Assembly (NCBI GenBank): GCA_026393985.1
Contig: JAPKZB010000095.1
Location: 1-64,000, forward strand
Origin: Acidobacteriota bacterium
Lineage (GTDB): Bacteria; Acidobacteriota; Terriglobia; Bryobacterales; Bryobacteraceae
Direction of reading: 5' to 3'
Length of the DNA: 64,000 bases
Under the pieces are notes generated by a model that did no database searches, had not been told where the DNA came from, and saw only the letters and a program-made list of their open reading frames with translations. Of this stretch, positions 51,884-63,205 are shown piece after piece. Every line of letters starts with the position of its first letter. The first letter of the stretch is position 1. The position numbers were made by a program, and so were the translations under genes.

Positions 51884-51931
51884 ATGTTTTCCGGTCCCCC
51901 AAAATTCTTTTTCCAGGGAGTCGATCTTTGA
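51884..51931 (+). CDS. Putative 15-residue leader peptide coupled to clpX
   Basis: ATG 51884 is preceded by AGAAGGA (51871-51877) at 6 bases. It encodes [15 protein letters not shown] and its TGA (51929-51931) overlaps the clpX TTG (51928-51930). The arrangement would couple clpX translation to the leader. It may also be a chance short frame; conservation was not tested. Confidence 0.45.
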   Translation: MFSGPPKFFFQGVDL

Positions 51932-53214
51932 AACGCACCACGAATGATGATTCCCTCCGTTGTTCGTTCTGTCACAAAAGCCAGGACGTGGTTGGTAAGC
52001 TGATCTCCTCGCCGAGCGACTATCCGCGAGCCTATATTTGCGACGAGTGCATCGCCGTATGCAACTCGATTCTCGAGGACGACCGCAACGAGCAGACCCA
52101 AGCCACCCCGCATAAACTGCCCAAACCCCTGGAGCTGAAAGAGTATTTGGACCAGTATGTGATTGGCCAGGATGCCACGAAAAAGAAGCTGGCCGTGGCG
52201 GTCTACAACCACTACAAGCGCATCCAGATGAACCGGCAGCGGGGCGCGGATGTGGAGGTGGCCAAGTCGAATATCCTCTTGATTGGCCCCACCGGTACGG
52301 GTAAGACCCTCCTGGCGCAGACCCTGGCGCGTATTCTGGACGTCCCCTTTGCGATCGTCGATGCGACGACGCTCACCGAAGCCGGCTACGTCGGCGAGGA
52401 CGTCGAAAATATTATTTTGCGGCTGTTACAAAACTCCGACTGGGATGTGCAGCGCTGTCAGACCGGCATTATCTACATCGACGAAATCGACAAGATCTGC
52501 CGGAAGGACGAAAATCCGTCGATCACCCGCGACGTCTCCGGGGAGGGCGTGCAGCAGGCGCTGCTGAAGATCCTTGAAGGAACCATCGCTAACGTGCCGC
52601 CGCAGGGCGGCCGCAAGCATCCGCATCAGGAGTTCACCCCGGTGGACACCTCGAACATTCTGTTTATCTGCGGCGGCGCCTTTATTGGTCTCGACAAGAT
52701 CGTGTCGCGCCGGATTGGCAAGCGGCAGATGGGATTTGTCGATGAGCAGGCGCTGGTGGCGACAGTGGACGGCAAGCCGGGCAAGGCCACGCCCATCCGC
52801 CGGGACGACGAGCTCCTAGTGCACGAGGTGCAGCCGATGGATCTGGTGCGGTATGGGTTCATTCCGGAATTCATCGGCCGTCTGCCCGTGGTCGGCGTGT
52901 TGAACGACCTCGACAAAGAGACGCTCGTACAGATTCTGTCCAAGCCGAAAAACGCGATCATCAAGCAGTACCAAAGGCTGTTTGAGTTTGAAAACGTCCG
53001 GCTTCGCTTCTCCGACGACGCGCTCGAGGCGATCGCCATGCTGGCGCTCGAGCGGAAGGTCGGCGCCCGCGGGTTACGGATGATCCTGGAAGACCTCATG
53101 CTGGATCTGATGTACTTCCTGCCGTCGTACAAGAAAGTGCGGGAGTTTCACGTCACCAAAGAGATGGTGCTTTCACAGAAGATTAACCTCGCGCTACTCG
53201 AAAAAGCCGGCTAA
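51928..53214 (+). CDS. clpX: ClpX, ATPase subunit of ClpXP protease
   Basis: 428 residues from TTG 51928 with AGGGAG at 51915-51920. N-terminal zinc-binding domain [11 protein letters not shown]...CDECIAVC, Walker A GPTGTGKT (about 118), pore-loop GYVGEDVEN, Walker [11 protein letters not shown] and the RKHPHQEF region. It unfolds substrates for ClpP in the cytoplasm. No clpP or tig lies directly upstream, as is usual in many bacteria; a GH88-like gene is there instead. It is followed by lon. Confidence 0.97.
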   Translation: MKRTTNDDSLRCSFCHKSQDVVGKLISSPSDYPRAYICDECIAVCNSILEDDRNEQTQATPHKLPKPLELKEYLDQYVIGQDATKKKLAVAVYNHYKRIQMNRQRGADVEVAKSNILLIGPTGTGKTLLAQTLARILDVPFAIVDATTLTEAGYVGEDVENIILRLLQNSDWDVQRCQTGIIYIDEIDKICRKDENPSITRDVSGEGVQQALLKILEGTIANVPPQGGRKHPHQEFTPVDTSNILFICGGAFIGLDKIVSRRIGKRQMGFVDEQALVATVDGKPGKATPIRRDDELLVHEVQPMDLVRYGFIPEFIGRLPVVGVLNDLDKETLVQILSKPKNAIIKQYQRLFEFENVRLRFSDDALEAIAMLALERKVGARGLRMILEDLMLDLMYFLPSYKKVREFHVTKEMVLSQKINLALLEKAG

Positions 53215-53309
53215 ACGTCACGACAGCCAGCCGGAACGCACCGGTTCCGCCTCTCCGGGCAGGAACCCTGAACCCTTTTTGCTTTGGCGCGAATCAGGAA
53301 TAGTGAACA

Positions 53310-55838
53310 ATGACTACCAGAGAGAAATCCGAAACGAAGCGGCTCCCAATGATGCCGATCCGTGACGTCGTTATCTTCCCTCACATGATGACGCCGTTCG
53401 TTGTGGGCCGGGAGAGCAGCGTCCGGGCGCTTGAAGAGGCGCTGGCGGGCGAAAAGAAGATCTTTCTGGCCACGCAGCATGATGCCAGCGTTGATGAACC
53501 CCGCCCGGACGAAATCTACAGTGTCGGCACGATCGCTAACATTGTGCAGAGCCTGAAGCTCTCTGACGGCAACATCAAAGTGTTGGTGGAAGGCTCCGAG
53601 CGGGCCAAGGTGGTCTCGGTCAGCACCGAAGACGGCTATTTTCGCGCGACCGTCAAGACGTATGCCGGTAAGCTCGACGCCGGCGTGTCGCTCGAGTCGC
53701 TTACCAACCGCGTGACGACGCTGTTTGAGCAGTACGTTAAGCTCAGCCAGAACCTCAACTACGAAACCATGATCGCCACGATCAAGGTGGATGACCCGGG
53801 CAAGCTGGCCGATACCGTCGGCGCCAATCTCCAGTTGACGATTGAAGAAAAGCAGGAGCTGCTGGAAATTTTCGATCCGATTGACCGGTTGACGCGCGTC
53901 GCCGAGATGCTCGATATCGAAATCGAGAAGCTCTCGGTCGATCGCACGATCCAGGGCCGCGTGAAGCGGCAGATGGAGCGCGCCCAGAAAGAGTACTACC
54001 TCAACGAGAAGATCAAGGCCATCCAGAAGGAGCTCGGCCGGGGCGAGAAGAGCGAGTACGACGATCTCAAGAAAAAGATCGAAACGGCGGGCATGACCGC
54101 CGATGCGCTCGAAAAGGCCATGACCGAACTGAAGCGCCTCGAACAGATGCCGCCGATGTCGGCCGAGTCCACCGTTTCGCGGAACTACCTCGATTGGCTG
54201 CTCGCCGTGCCGTGGAAGCAGAAGACGCACGAGATTCGCGATCTCAAGTTCGCCCGCGAGGTTCTTGAAAGCGATCACTACGGCCTTGAAAAAATCAAGG
54301 AGCGCATCCTTGAGTTCCTCGCCGTGCGGCGACTCGTCAAGAATCCGAAGGGATCGATTCTCTGCTTTGTCGGACCTCCCGGCGTGGGCAAAACCTCGCT
54401 CGGCATGTCGATTGCGAAGGCCACGGGTCGCAAGTTCGTCCGCCTTTCGCTTGGCGGCGTGCGGGATGAGGCCGAGATCCGCGGTCACCGCCGCACCTAC
54501 ATCGGCGCCCTGCCCGGTCAGGTGATTCAGATGATGAAAAAGGCGGGTACCAAAAACCCCGTCTTCATGCTCGACGAGATCGACAAGATGTCCACCGACT
54601 TCCGCGGTGATCCCTCGGCGGCGCTGCTCGAAGTGCTCGACCCGGCGCAGAACGACAAGTTCATGGATCATTACCTCGATGTTGACTACGACCTGAGCGA
54701 GGTTCTCTTCGTGGCCACGGCTAACGTGATGCACACAATCCCTGCCCCGCTGCAGGACCGCATGGAAGTGATCCGGCTGAGCGGCTACACGGAGCTTGAA
54801 AAGGCCGAAATCGCCCGGCGGTTCCTGATCAGCAAGCAGAAGACGGCCACGGGCCTGTCCGAGATCCAGGTCGATTTTACGCCCGAAGGCGTGTCGACCC
54901 TGATTCAGGGCTACACCCGCGAGTCCGGGGTGCGGAACCTCGAGCGCGAGATCGGCAACATCTGCCGGAAGGTGGCGCGGAAGGTGGTGGAAGCCTCGGT
55001 GGATGACGAACCGGATGTGATCGCCAAGGGCGGGGAACTGGTGGCCGAAGCGGCGGCCAAGCCGGCCAAGAAAGGGAAGAAGGCCAAGGCGGCTGCCGAA
55101 GCGGCTGAGGTAACGCTGGTTGAAAGCAAGCTGCCGCCGGTGGCGGTGACGCCGCAGTCGCTCCTCGAGATGCTCGGGCCGCCCCGGTTCCGGGATACCC
55201 AGGCCAGCAAGAAGAACGATATTGGCGCCACGGTCGGCCTGGCGTGGACCGAAGTGGGCGGGTCGATTCTGACCACCGAAGTCACCGTCATGGAGGGCCG
55301 TGGGAAGCTGACCCTCACCGGCAAACTCGGTGACGTGATGCAGGAATCGGCGCAGGCGGCCATGAGCTACGTGCGCAGCCGGGCCAACTCATTGGGCCTC
55401 GCGCGGGACTTCTACCGCAATCTCGATATCCATCTCCACGTGCCCGAGGGTGCGATTCCCAAAGACGGTCCGTCGGCGGGTATCACCATCGCCACCAGCA
55501 TGTGCAGCGCCCTGACCAACATTCCCGTGCGCGGAGACATCGCCATGACCGGCGAGATTACGGTGCGCGGCAAGGTGCTGCCCATCGGCGGGTTGAAGGA
55601 GAAGATGTTGGCGGCCCACCGCCAAGGCATCTTTGAACTCGTGCTGCCCAAAGACAACGAGAAGGATCTGCACGACATTCCGGAAATGATCCGCAAAGAG
55701 ATGAAGCTCCACTTCGTTGAAAGCATGGATGAGGTGCTGCAGATCGCGCTCGAGCGGGCGGTCACCCCACTGCCGATTGTCCCGCCGGCCACCGCGCAAA
55801 CCGACGCTCCGGTGAGTCCGGAAGACATCACCCATTAG
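53310..55838 (+). CDS. lon: Lon ATP-dependent protease
   Basis: 842 residues. LonN domain from the N-terminus ([24 protein letters not shown]), AAA+ domain with GPPGVGKT near residue 354 and Walker [11 protein letters not shown], and serine protease domain with Ser722 ([10 protein letters not shown]) and Lys765 ([11 protein letters not shown]). Between AAA+ and protease domains is an Ala/Lys-rich insertion at about 575-600 ([19 protein letters not shown]) not usual in Lon. It degrades misfolded and regulatory proteins in the cytoplasm. Followed by a GC-rich hairpin. Confidence 0.97.
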   Translation: MTTREKSETKRLPMMPIRDVVIFPHMMTPFVVGRESSVRALEEALAGEKKIFLATQHDASVDEPRPDEIYSVGTIANIVQSLKLSDGNIKVLVEGSERAKVVSVSTEDGYFRATVKTYAGKLDAGVSLESLTNRVTTLFEQYVKLSQNLNYETMIATIKVDDPGKLADTVGANLQLTIEEKQELLEIFDPIDRLTRVAEMLDIEIEKLSVDRTIQGRVKRQMERAQKEYYLNEKIKAIQKELGRGEKSEYDDLKKKIETAGMTADALEKAMTELKRLEQMPPMSAESTVSRNYLDWLLAVPWKQKTHEIRDLKFAREVLESDHYGLEKIKERILEFLAVRRLVKNPKGSILCFVGPPGVGKTSLGMSIAKATGRKFVRLSLGGVRDEAEIRGHRRTYIGALPGQVIQMMKKAGTKNPVFMLDEIDKMSTDFRGDPSAALLEVLDPAQNDKFMDHYLDVDYDLSEVLFVATANVMHTIPAPLQDRMEVIRLSGYTELEKAEIARRFLISKQKTATGLSEIQVDFTPEGVSTLIQGYTRESGVRNLEREIGNICRKVARKVVEASVDDEPDVIAKGGELVAEAAAKPAKKGKKAKAAAEAAEVTLVESKLPPVAVTPQSLLEMLGPPRFRDTQASKKNDIGATVGLAWTEVGGSILTTEVTVMEGRGKLTLTGKLGDVMQESAQAAMSYVRSRANSLGLARDFYRNLDIHLHVPEGAIPKDGPSAGITIATSMCSALTNIPVRGDIAMTGEITVRGKVLPIGGLKEKMLAAHRQGIFELVLPKDNEKDLHDIPEMIRKEMKLHFVESMDEVLQIALERAVTPLPIVPPATAQTDAPVSPEDITH

Positions 55839-55849
55839 TCCCCTCCCGG

Positions 55850-55876
55850 ACCGGGGCGGTGTTCGTCCGCCCCGGT
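55850..55876 (+). terminator. Hairpin downstream of lon
   Basis: ACCGGGGCGG and CCGCCCCGGT form a 10-bp stem with a 7-base loop, between the lon stop (55838) and the engB start (55890). No U-run follows, so termination would be weak or Rho-assisted. Confidence 0.6.
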
Positions 55877-56443
55877 TCCCCCACCCGCCTTGCCTCCCTC
55901 CACCAAACCCACCGCAGAGTTTATACTAAGTACAACCATCCCGGAGCAATATCCCAAGGGTCACACCCCGGAGGTTGCCTTCCTGGGCCGCAGTAATGTG
56001 GGAAAGTCCAGTCTGCTCAACTGTCTGGCGGGCAGTAAAAAACTCGCCTTCACCAGTTCGCAGCCGGGCCGAACACAGTCCATCAACTTCTTCCGCATTG
56101 GTGGAGAGATCCTCTTCGCTGATCTTCCTGGCTACGGCTTCGCCAAAGTTCCCTTAGAAATCAAACACGCATGGCAGGCAATGGTGGAAACCTATCTGCT
56201 GCGTCGCGATACTTTAGGCCTTTGCATTCTGCTGCTCGACAGCAGGCGGGGCTGGATGGAGCACGACCGCAAACTGCGGGAGTGGTTGGAACATTACCAG
56301 AAACGCTACCTCGTGGTAGCCACCAAGACAGACAAACTCAATCAATCCGAACTGCATCACGGCCTGGCGGCCATCCGGAAAGAGATTTCCGGCGGGCAAC
56401 TGGTGCCGTTCTCGGCCGTAACCGGTCAGGGAGCGAGGGAAAT

Positions 56444-57853
<1,410 letters not shown>

Positions 57854-58014
57854 AAAATGAGCGGTTGAGAAAAACGACCGCTTGAGAAAACATGACCGGC
57901 TCAGCCAACAGGAGTCGCTGAGGAATTTCGTTTTCGCGAAGGCCGTCTGCATAACCTTTCGCAAACTGTTTTCGTCACTACCGTTGGAAAGGTCCTTAAA
58001 GGATATTCACGCTT

Positions 58015-59829
58015 ATGTCGTCGCAGCCGATGGATCCCTGCCCGCTGTATATGTCGAATGCCGCTCTGCCGGAGATGCCCTCCTCTCCGTCGGCCGTACC
58101 CCGCTCGCCGGGGCCGCAGCCGGTTGTCCCGGTGTCGCCGCCCGGCGGCAGCCGGAAGTGGGTTTGGTTGGCCTTTGTGGCCGTGGGCGCGGGCGGGGCC
58201 TACTGGTACTGGCAGGGGCAGCAGCGGGAGACGCCATCCGCTAAGGCCATCACGATCCGGACGGCTGTTGTCAAAAGCGGGAAAGTGGAAAAGACCCTGC
58301 GGTTGACGGGTGTTACGGCGGCCCTCAACTACTCGTCGCTGATCGCTCCCTCGCTACGCGGCGGCCGGAGTTCGAGCGGTGGTGGGAACTTGGTGAGCTC
58401 CGGCGGCGGAATGTCGATGATGAGCGGCGGCCGCGGGGGCGGCGGCGGTTCGACCGGTGGCTCCGGCGGCGGAGGGAACGGTTCCTCTGGCGCGAGCACG
58501 GGCAGCGGCATGGCGGCCGCCGGCGGGATGGCCTCTGGCGGTCAGTCGACGGACACCCTGGCTTCAACTTCAAGCGGCAGCGCCCGCGCGGCGGCGCCCA
58601 CTACCCTGCGTTCTGCCCGCTCGGCCTCCGGCCGCGCGGCGGCGCCAGTGGTTTCCCCCCGCGCCTCGACCTCTTCGCGCGGGTCCTCTTCGAGTAGTGG
58701 CCTCGGTTCGACCGCCTCCATGCTGGTTGGCAGCGGTGGCGGGCCGGGCGGTTCAAGTGGCGGCCGCGGCGGTAGCGAGTTCATGCTCCAACTGCAAGAA
58801 CTGGCCAAGAGTGGCGCGATGGTGACGAAGGACGAGGTGGTCGCCGAGTTCGATCGCCAGTACATGCTGCAGCGCCTCGATGACTTCCAGTCCACCGTCA
58901 CCCAATCCGAGGCCGATTACCGGAAGCAACTCGCCGAACTGGATATTACCCGCAAGACCTACGAACAGCAGGTGCTGACGGCGAAAAACGCCGTTGACAA
59001 GGCCGAATTGGACGTACGGACCATCCCGGTCCGGAGTGCCATTGAAAGTGAACGCCTGCGCCTCGCCCTCGAAGAGGCAAAGGCGAATCTGAAACAGATG
59101 CAGGAGGCCCGCAAATTCCTCGACATCGGCGAAAAAGCGCAGGTTCGCTCGGCCGATCTTGAACTGCAGGCCACCAAGCTCGAATTCCGCCGCTCGCAGG
59201 CCAATGCCGACCGGATGGTGGTCAAGGCCCCGCGCGACGGACTGGTCGTGATGCAGAGCACTTGGCGGGGCGGCGACTTCAGCCCCATTCAGCAGGGCGA
59301 TCAGATCTATCCCGGCAGTCTGTTCATGCAGATCGTCGATCCTTCGTCGATGGTCGTCAATGCGACCGTCAACCAGTCCGATGTGCAATCGCTCCGCATC
59401 GGCCAGCGCGCTCGCATTCGCTTTGATGCCTTCCCTGGCCTCGAACTGCCCGGTCGGCTCTACCTGATCGGCGCTATCACCAAGGCTGGAGGCATGCGCG
59501 CTCAATTTAAGAAAGATGTGGTCGTCCGCTTCCAACTCGAACGGATGGATCCGCGCGTCATCCCCGACCTCAGCGCCAGCGCCGACGTGATCCTCGAAGA
59601 AGACGACCAGGCTGCGGTCGTCGCTCCGCTCGAAGCCGTCCAGAGCTACGAAGGCGATGGCAAGGCCTTCGTGCTCGTGCGCGGGGTACAGGGCCAGTGG
59701 GAGCGCCGCCAGATTGAACTCGGCTTGGCGAGCTTCACCCATGTGGCCGTCAGGGCCGGCCTGAAACCGGGTGACGTCGTCGCCGTGGACAAACCGCCGA
59801 GTCCGGATCAGGAAGGCCGATCCAGTTGA
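58015..59829 (+). CDS. Periplasmic membrane-fusion protein with Gly/Ser-rich insertion
   Basis: 604 residues. A Pro-rich cytoplasmic N-terminus, one helix at about 48-66 (KWVWLAFVAVGAGGAYWYW), then the first half of a biotinyl-lipoyl-like domain (VKSGKVEKTLRLTG). A Gly/Ser/Ala-rich low-complexity insert runs from about 112 to 253. The coiled-coil hairpin follows (about 280-390), then the second lipoyl half (MVVKAPRDGLVVMQS) and a beta-barrel/membrane-proximal region. HlyD/MacA-type adaptors link an inner-membrane pump to an outer-membrane channel. First of three adaptor genes in a row. Confidence 0.85.
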   Translation: MSSQPMDPCPLYMSNAALPEMPSSPSAVPRSPGPQPVVPVSPPGGSRKWVWLAFVAVGAGGAYWYWQGQQRETPSAKAITIRTAVVKSGKVEKTLRLTGVTAALNYSSLIAPSLRGGRSSSGGGNLVSSGGGMSMMSGGRGGGGGSTGGSGGGGNGSSGASTGSGMAAAGGMASGGQSTDTLASTSSGSARAAAPTTLRSARSASGRAAAPVVSPRASTSSRGSSSSSGLGSTASMLVGSGGGPGGSSGGRGGSEFMLQLQELAKSGAMVTKDEVVAEFDRQYMLQRLDDFQSTVTQSEADYRKQLAELDITRKTYEQQVLTAKNAVDKAELDVRTIPVRSAIESERLRLALEEAKANLKQMQEARKFLDIGEKAQVRSADLELQATKLEFRRSQANADRMVVKAPRDGLVVMQSTWRGGDFSPIQQGDQIYPGSLFMQIVDPSSMVVNATVNQSDVQSLRIGQRARIRFDAFPGLELPGRLYLIGAITKAGGMRAQFKKDVVVRFQLERMDPRVIPDLSASADVILEEDDQAAVVAPLEAVQSYEGDGKAFVLVRGVQGQWERRQIELGLASFTHVAVRAGLKPGDVVAVDKPPSPDQEGRSS

Positions 59830-59897
59830 CGATCCGCTGCTGACGGGCCCCGAATCACCGCCCAGCTAATGACGGAGTAGAGAGCACAGAGGAAACT

Positions 59898-61205
59898 ATG
59901 TCGTCCAAAGATATCAAGCCAAAAGTGCGCCTCGGGCAGTCCCCCGAGTCGCTGCGCCGCCGCAAGATCCTCACTGCCGTGGTGGTTCTGGCCGCAGCCG
60001 GCGGAGGCTACTACTACTACCAGCAGAGCAACCCCACCAAGGTCGAAGTGCCGGTGGCCAAAGTACGGAAGGGCGAGTTCGTCATCGCCGTCAAAGCCCG
60101 TGGCGACGTGCGCTCGACCCGTTCGGTCACCATCAGCGTCCCCCAGATTCCCGACCCCCGGATCGTGCGCCTGGCCGAAAATGGCAAAGCAATCCGCAAA
60201 GGCGATGTCATTGTCGAGTTCGACGCCGCCCAACAGGAACAGTTCTACCTCGACCGCGCCACCAGCGTCCGAACTGTCGACAAAGAGATCGTGCAGTTGA
60301 AGGCCTCCCACCGCATCACCAACGAAATGGACGGCATGAATCTCATGACGGCCGGCTACAACGTCGAGCGCGCCAAGCTCGAAGCGTCAAAGGCCGAAAT
60401 TCTCTCCGAGATCGAAGGCAAGAAAAATCGCATCGACGTCACCACCGCCGAGGGCGACCTCGATCAGGTACAGACCACCCTGCGAGCCCGCAAGACCACG
60501 CAGGAAGCGGACATGGAACGCCTTTCGCAGAAGAAAGATAAAACGGTTCGGGATGCCAGCCGCGCCCAGAGCTATCTTTCTAAAATGTCGCTTACTGCCC
60601 CCAACGACGGCATTGTCAACGTCCTGCCCAACTACCGCACCCAGGGTTCGTTCGGCTCCTCTCCCCCACCCTTTAAAGAGGGGGACCGCGCCTGGACCGG
60701 GGCCGCCATTGCGGAAATCCCCGACCTGTCCTCGATGCGCGTCGAACTAAAGCTTGACGAGGTCGATCGCGGCAAGTTGCAGCTCGGCCAGAAGCTCAGG
60801 GTTCGCGTGGACGCCATCCCGGAGGTGGAATTTGACGCCGAACTCGATTGGATCAGCCCCATTGCCGCCATCCTCTGGAAAGGCATGGGCCTTACCGAAA
60901 AAACCTTCCCGGCGCGCGCCACCCTCTCAAAGGTCGATCCCCGCCTCCGCCCCGGAATGAGCAGCACCGCCGAAATCATTATTGAAAGTGAAAAGGAATC
61001 CGTGCTGATTCCCGCCCGTGCCAGCTTCCTGCACAAAGGCAAGCCGGCCGTCTGGATTCAACGCGGGGAACGCTTCGAGATCCGGCAGATTGAGGTCGGT
61101 AAACGCAATGACAGCGATCTGGTGGTTCTGAGCGGACTGCAGCCCGGCGACACCATTGCCATGGAAGATCCGAACGAGGCCGCCAAGCGCGCCAAAAAAC
61201 TGTAA
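59898..61205 (+). CDS. Periplasmic membrane-fusion protein
   Basis: 435 residues with one N-terminal helix at about 17-37 (ILTAVVVLAAAGGGYYYYQQ). The lipoyl half-motifs VPVAKVRKGEFVIAVKARGDVRS and LSKMSLTAPNDGIVNVLPNYRT flank a long coiled coil (about 110-215). It lies 68 bases after the first adaptor, with AGAGGAAAC before the start. No low-complexity insert, unlike its two neighbours. It ends 10 bases before the third adaptor. Confidence 0.88.
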   Translation: MSSKDIKPKVRLGQSPESLRRRKILTAVVVLAAAGGGYYYYQQSNPTKVEVPVAKVRKGEFVIAVKARGDVRSTRSVTISVPQIPDPRIVRLAENGKAIRKGDVIVEFDAAQQEQFYLDRATSVRTVDKEIVQLKASHRITNEMDGMNLMTAGYNVERAKLEASKAEILSEIEGKKNRIDVTTAEGDLDQVQTTLRARKTTQEADMERLSQKKDKTVRDASRAQSYLSKMSLTAPNDGIVNVLPNYRTQGSFGSSPPPFKEGDRAWTGAAIAEIPDLSSMRVELKLDEVDRGKLQLGQKLRVRVDAIPEVEFDAELDWISPIAAILWKGMGLTEKTFPARATLSKVDPRLRPGMSSTAEIIIESEKESVLIPARASFLHKGKPAVWIQRGERFEIRQIEVGKRNDSDLVVLSGLQPGDTIAMEDPNEAAKRAKKL

Positions 61206-61215
61206 GCGAGTTGCC

Positions 61216-63177
61216 ATGAAAAAGGTTCTGATTCGATTCGTCATTCTGGCGGTGCTCGTGGGTGCCGCCTGGGCAAGCTATCGGTTTGTCCAGCAACTGC
61301 CGCAGCGGCAGTCTCAGGTAGCCACCACAAAGGTCCGCCAAGGCGATATCATCGTCAAAACCTTTGCCCGCGGCGAACTGCGCGCCGTCCGCTCGGCCAC
61401 ACTGACTGCCCCGAACCTGTTCGGTACCGTCCAGGTCACCAAACTGGCCGAAATCGGCTCCTTTGCGCGTGAAAAAGACCTCGTCCTCGAGTTTGACGAC
61501 GCCGAACTCCTGAGCCGTCTCGAGGAAAAGCAGCTCGAAATCGACCAGATCGACGAACAGTTCAAGAAGTCCCAGGCCGATCTGGCCATCCGCAACAACT
61601 CCGATCAGGTCGAACTGCTCCGCGCCCGCTATGCCGTCCGGCGCTCCGAACTGGAGGTCAAGCGCAACGAGCTCCTCTCCCCGATTGACGCCAAGCGCAA
61701 TGAGTTGAACCTTGAAGAGGCCAAGCGCCGGCTGAAGCAACTCGAAAGCGACATCAAATCACGCCAGGAACAAGCCGAAGCCGAACTGGCCGTGCTCCAG
61801 GAGCGTCGCCGCAAGTCGGTGCTCGAACTGGCTCGCGAAAAGAGTCGATTGACGCAGGTCAAAGTGCTTGCGCCGATGAGCGGCCTTGTCGCGATCCGCC
61901 AGAACCAGTCGAGCCGCATGGGCTTTGGCTTTGACGTGCCCGACATCCGCGAAGGCGATCAGGTGCAGCCCGGTATGCCGATCGCCGATGTGCTCGACCT
62001 CTCTGAACTCGAAGTCCTCGGCCGCGTCGGTGAACTCGACCGCGCCAATCTCTCCGAGGGACAGGACGTTCTCCTGGCTCTCGACGCCGTCTCCGGCAAG
62101 CAGTTTCACGGCAAAATCAAGTCGATGTCGTCTACCGCCAGTGCCAACGTCTCCTCAAGCGACCCGGCCAAGAAATTTGATGTGGTCTTCTCGATCGACA
62201 TGAAGGAGCTGCTCACCTCCCTCGGCGCCAAACCCGAGCAGGTAGCGAAGATTCTGGCCACGGCCGAAGCCAACCGCAACCGTCCTCCCGCACCGACCTT
62301 TGGTGGCATGGCTTCGATGATGATGGGCCAAGGTGGCGGTATGCCCGGCGGCATGGCTGCTGGAATGGCGGGCGGGATGGGGGCCGGAATGGCCGGCGGA
62401 ATGGGAGCAAGCATGGGCGCCGGCATGCCCGGCGGCACGGGTACCTCCGGCGGCGGGCGGCCCTCCTTCGGTCCGGGTGGCCCCTGGACCGGGGCTGGCG
62501 GAGCCGGTGGCGCCGGCGCGGCGAGCGCCCTCTCCCAGCAGGACCGGCAAAAGATGCGCGAAGCCATCCAAAAAGCGCTCAACGGCCGCTCCATGCAGGA
62601 CCTGTCCGCCGAAGAACGAACCAAACTCATGGCCGACGTCGCCAAGCAGACCGGCATCACCCGCCCGGCCGCCGGTGGCCAAGCCGGGGCAGCTACCGGA
62701 GCCGCTGCGGGCGGAGAAGGCCGCCGCCGCCGCAACGGCGGCGACGGAGCCGACGCCGGCATGGCCGCCGCCATGGGCGGTGCCCGTCCGGGACGCTTCA
62801 GCGATGCTGACATCAAGAACGCCAAACTGCCGCCTCCGCCCGACCAGGACTCGCAGCTCGATGTTCTCCTCCGTCCGGGTCTGTTAGCCGACGTCGAGAT
62901 CATCGTCGAAAAGATCCCCAACGCGGTGAATATTCCTGCTCAGGCAGTCTTCGAGGACGACGGCAAACTTGTTGTCTATGTCAAACAGGGCGAGCGCTTC
63001 GAACCTCGTGTAATCAAACCGCTCAAACGCAGCGACTCGACGCTCCTCATCGCTGAGGGCCTCAAGAAGGACGAGGTCATCGCGCTAACCAATCCCACCG
63101 CTAAACCCGGCAGCGCCAAGAAGGAAAAGGGTGGATCCGCCGGCCCGATGAATGCCCTGCCGGGCGGTAAGTCGTAG
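61216..63177 (+). CDS. Periplasmic membrane-fusion protein with Met/Gly-rich insertion
   Basis: 653 residues from ATG 61216. Helix at about 5-25, lipoyl halves around VRQGDIIVKTFARGELRAV and LTQVKVLAPMSGLVAIRQN, and a coiled coil at about 90-215. A Met/Gly-rich stretch of GGM-type repeats lies at about 361-415, followed by a short helical part (LSQQDRQKMREAIQKALNGRSMQDLSAEER) and a second Gly/Ala/Arg-rich stretch at about 490-530. The C-terminal barrel resumes with LDVLLRPGLLADVEIIVEKI. The insert is absent from standard adaptors; Met clusters may bind soft metals, but this is speculative. Confidence 0.87.
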   Translation: MKKVLIRFVILAVLVGAAWASYRFVQQLPQRQSQVATTKVRQGDIIVKTFARGELRAVRSATLTAPNLFGTVQVTKLAEIGSFAREKDLVLEFDDAELLSRLEEKQLEIDQIDEQFKKSQADLAIRNNSDQVELLRARYAVRRSELEVKRNELLSPIDAKRNELNLEEAKRRLKQLESDIKSRQEQAEAELAVLQERRRKSVLELAREKSRLTQVKVLAPMSGLVAIRQNQSSRMGFGFDVPDIREGDQVQPGMPIADVLDLSELEVLGRVGELDRANLSEGQDVLLALDAVSGKQFHGKIKSMSSTASANVSSSDPAKKFDVVFSIDMKELLTSLGAKPEQVAKILATAEANRNRPPAPTFGGMASMMMGQGGGMPGGMAAGMAGGMGAGMAGGMGASMGAGMPGGTGTSGGGRPSFGPGGPWTGAGGAGGAGAASALSQQDRQKMREAIQKALNGRSMQDLSAEERTKLMADVAKQTGITRPAAGGQAGAATGAAAGGEGRRRRNGGDGADAGMAAAMGGARPGRFSDADIKNAKLPPPPDQDSQLDVLLRPGLLADVEIIVEKIPNAVNIPAQAVFEDDGKLVVYVKQGERFEPRVIKPLKRSDSTLLIAEGLKKDEVIALTNPTAKPGSAKKEKGGSAGPMNALPGGKS

Positions 63178-63205
63178 TCGAAAACGGAGCCAAGGAGCGG
63201 GAATC

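Noticed and set aside
56171-56443. Longer rho start
   Set aside because: It lies fully inside engB in another frame and the residues are not Rho-like.
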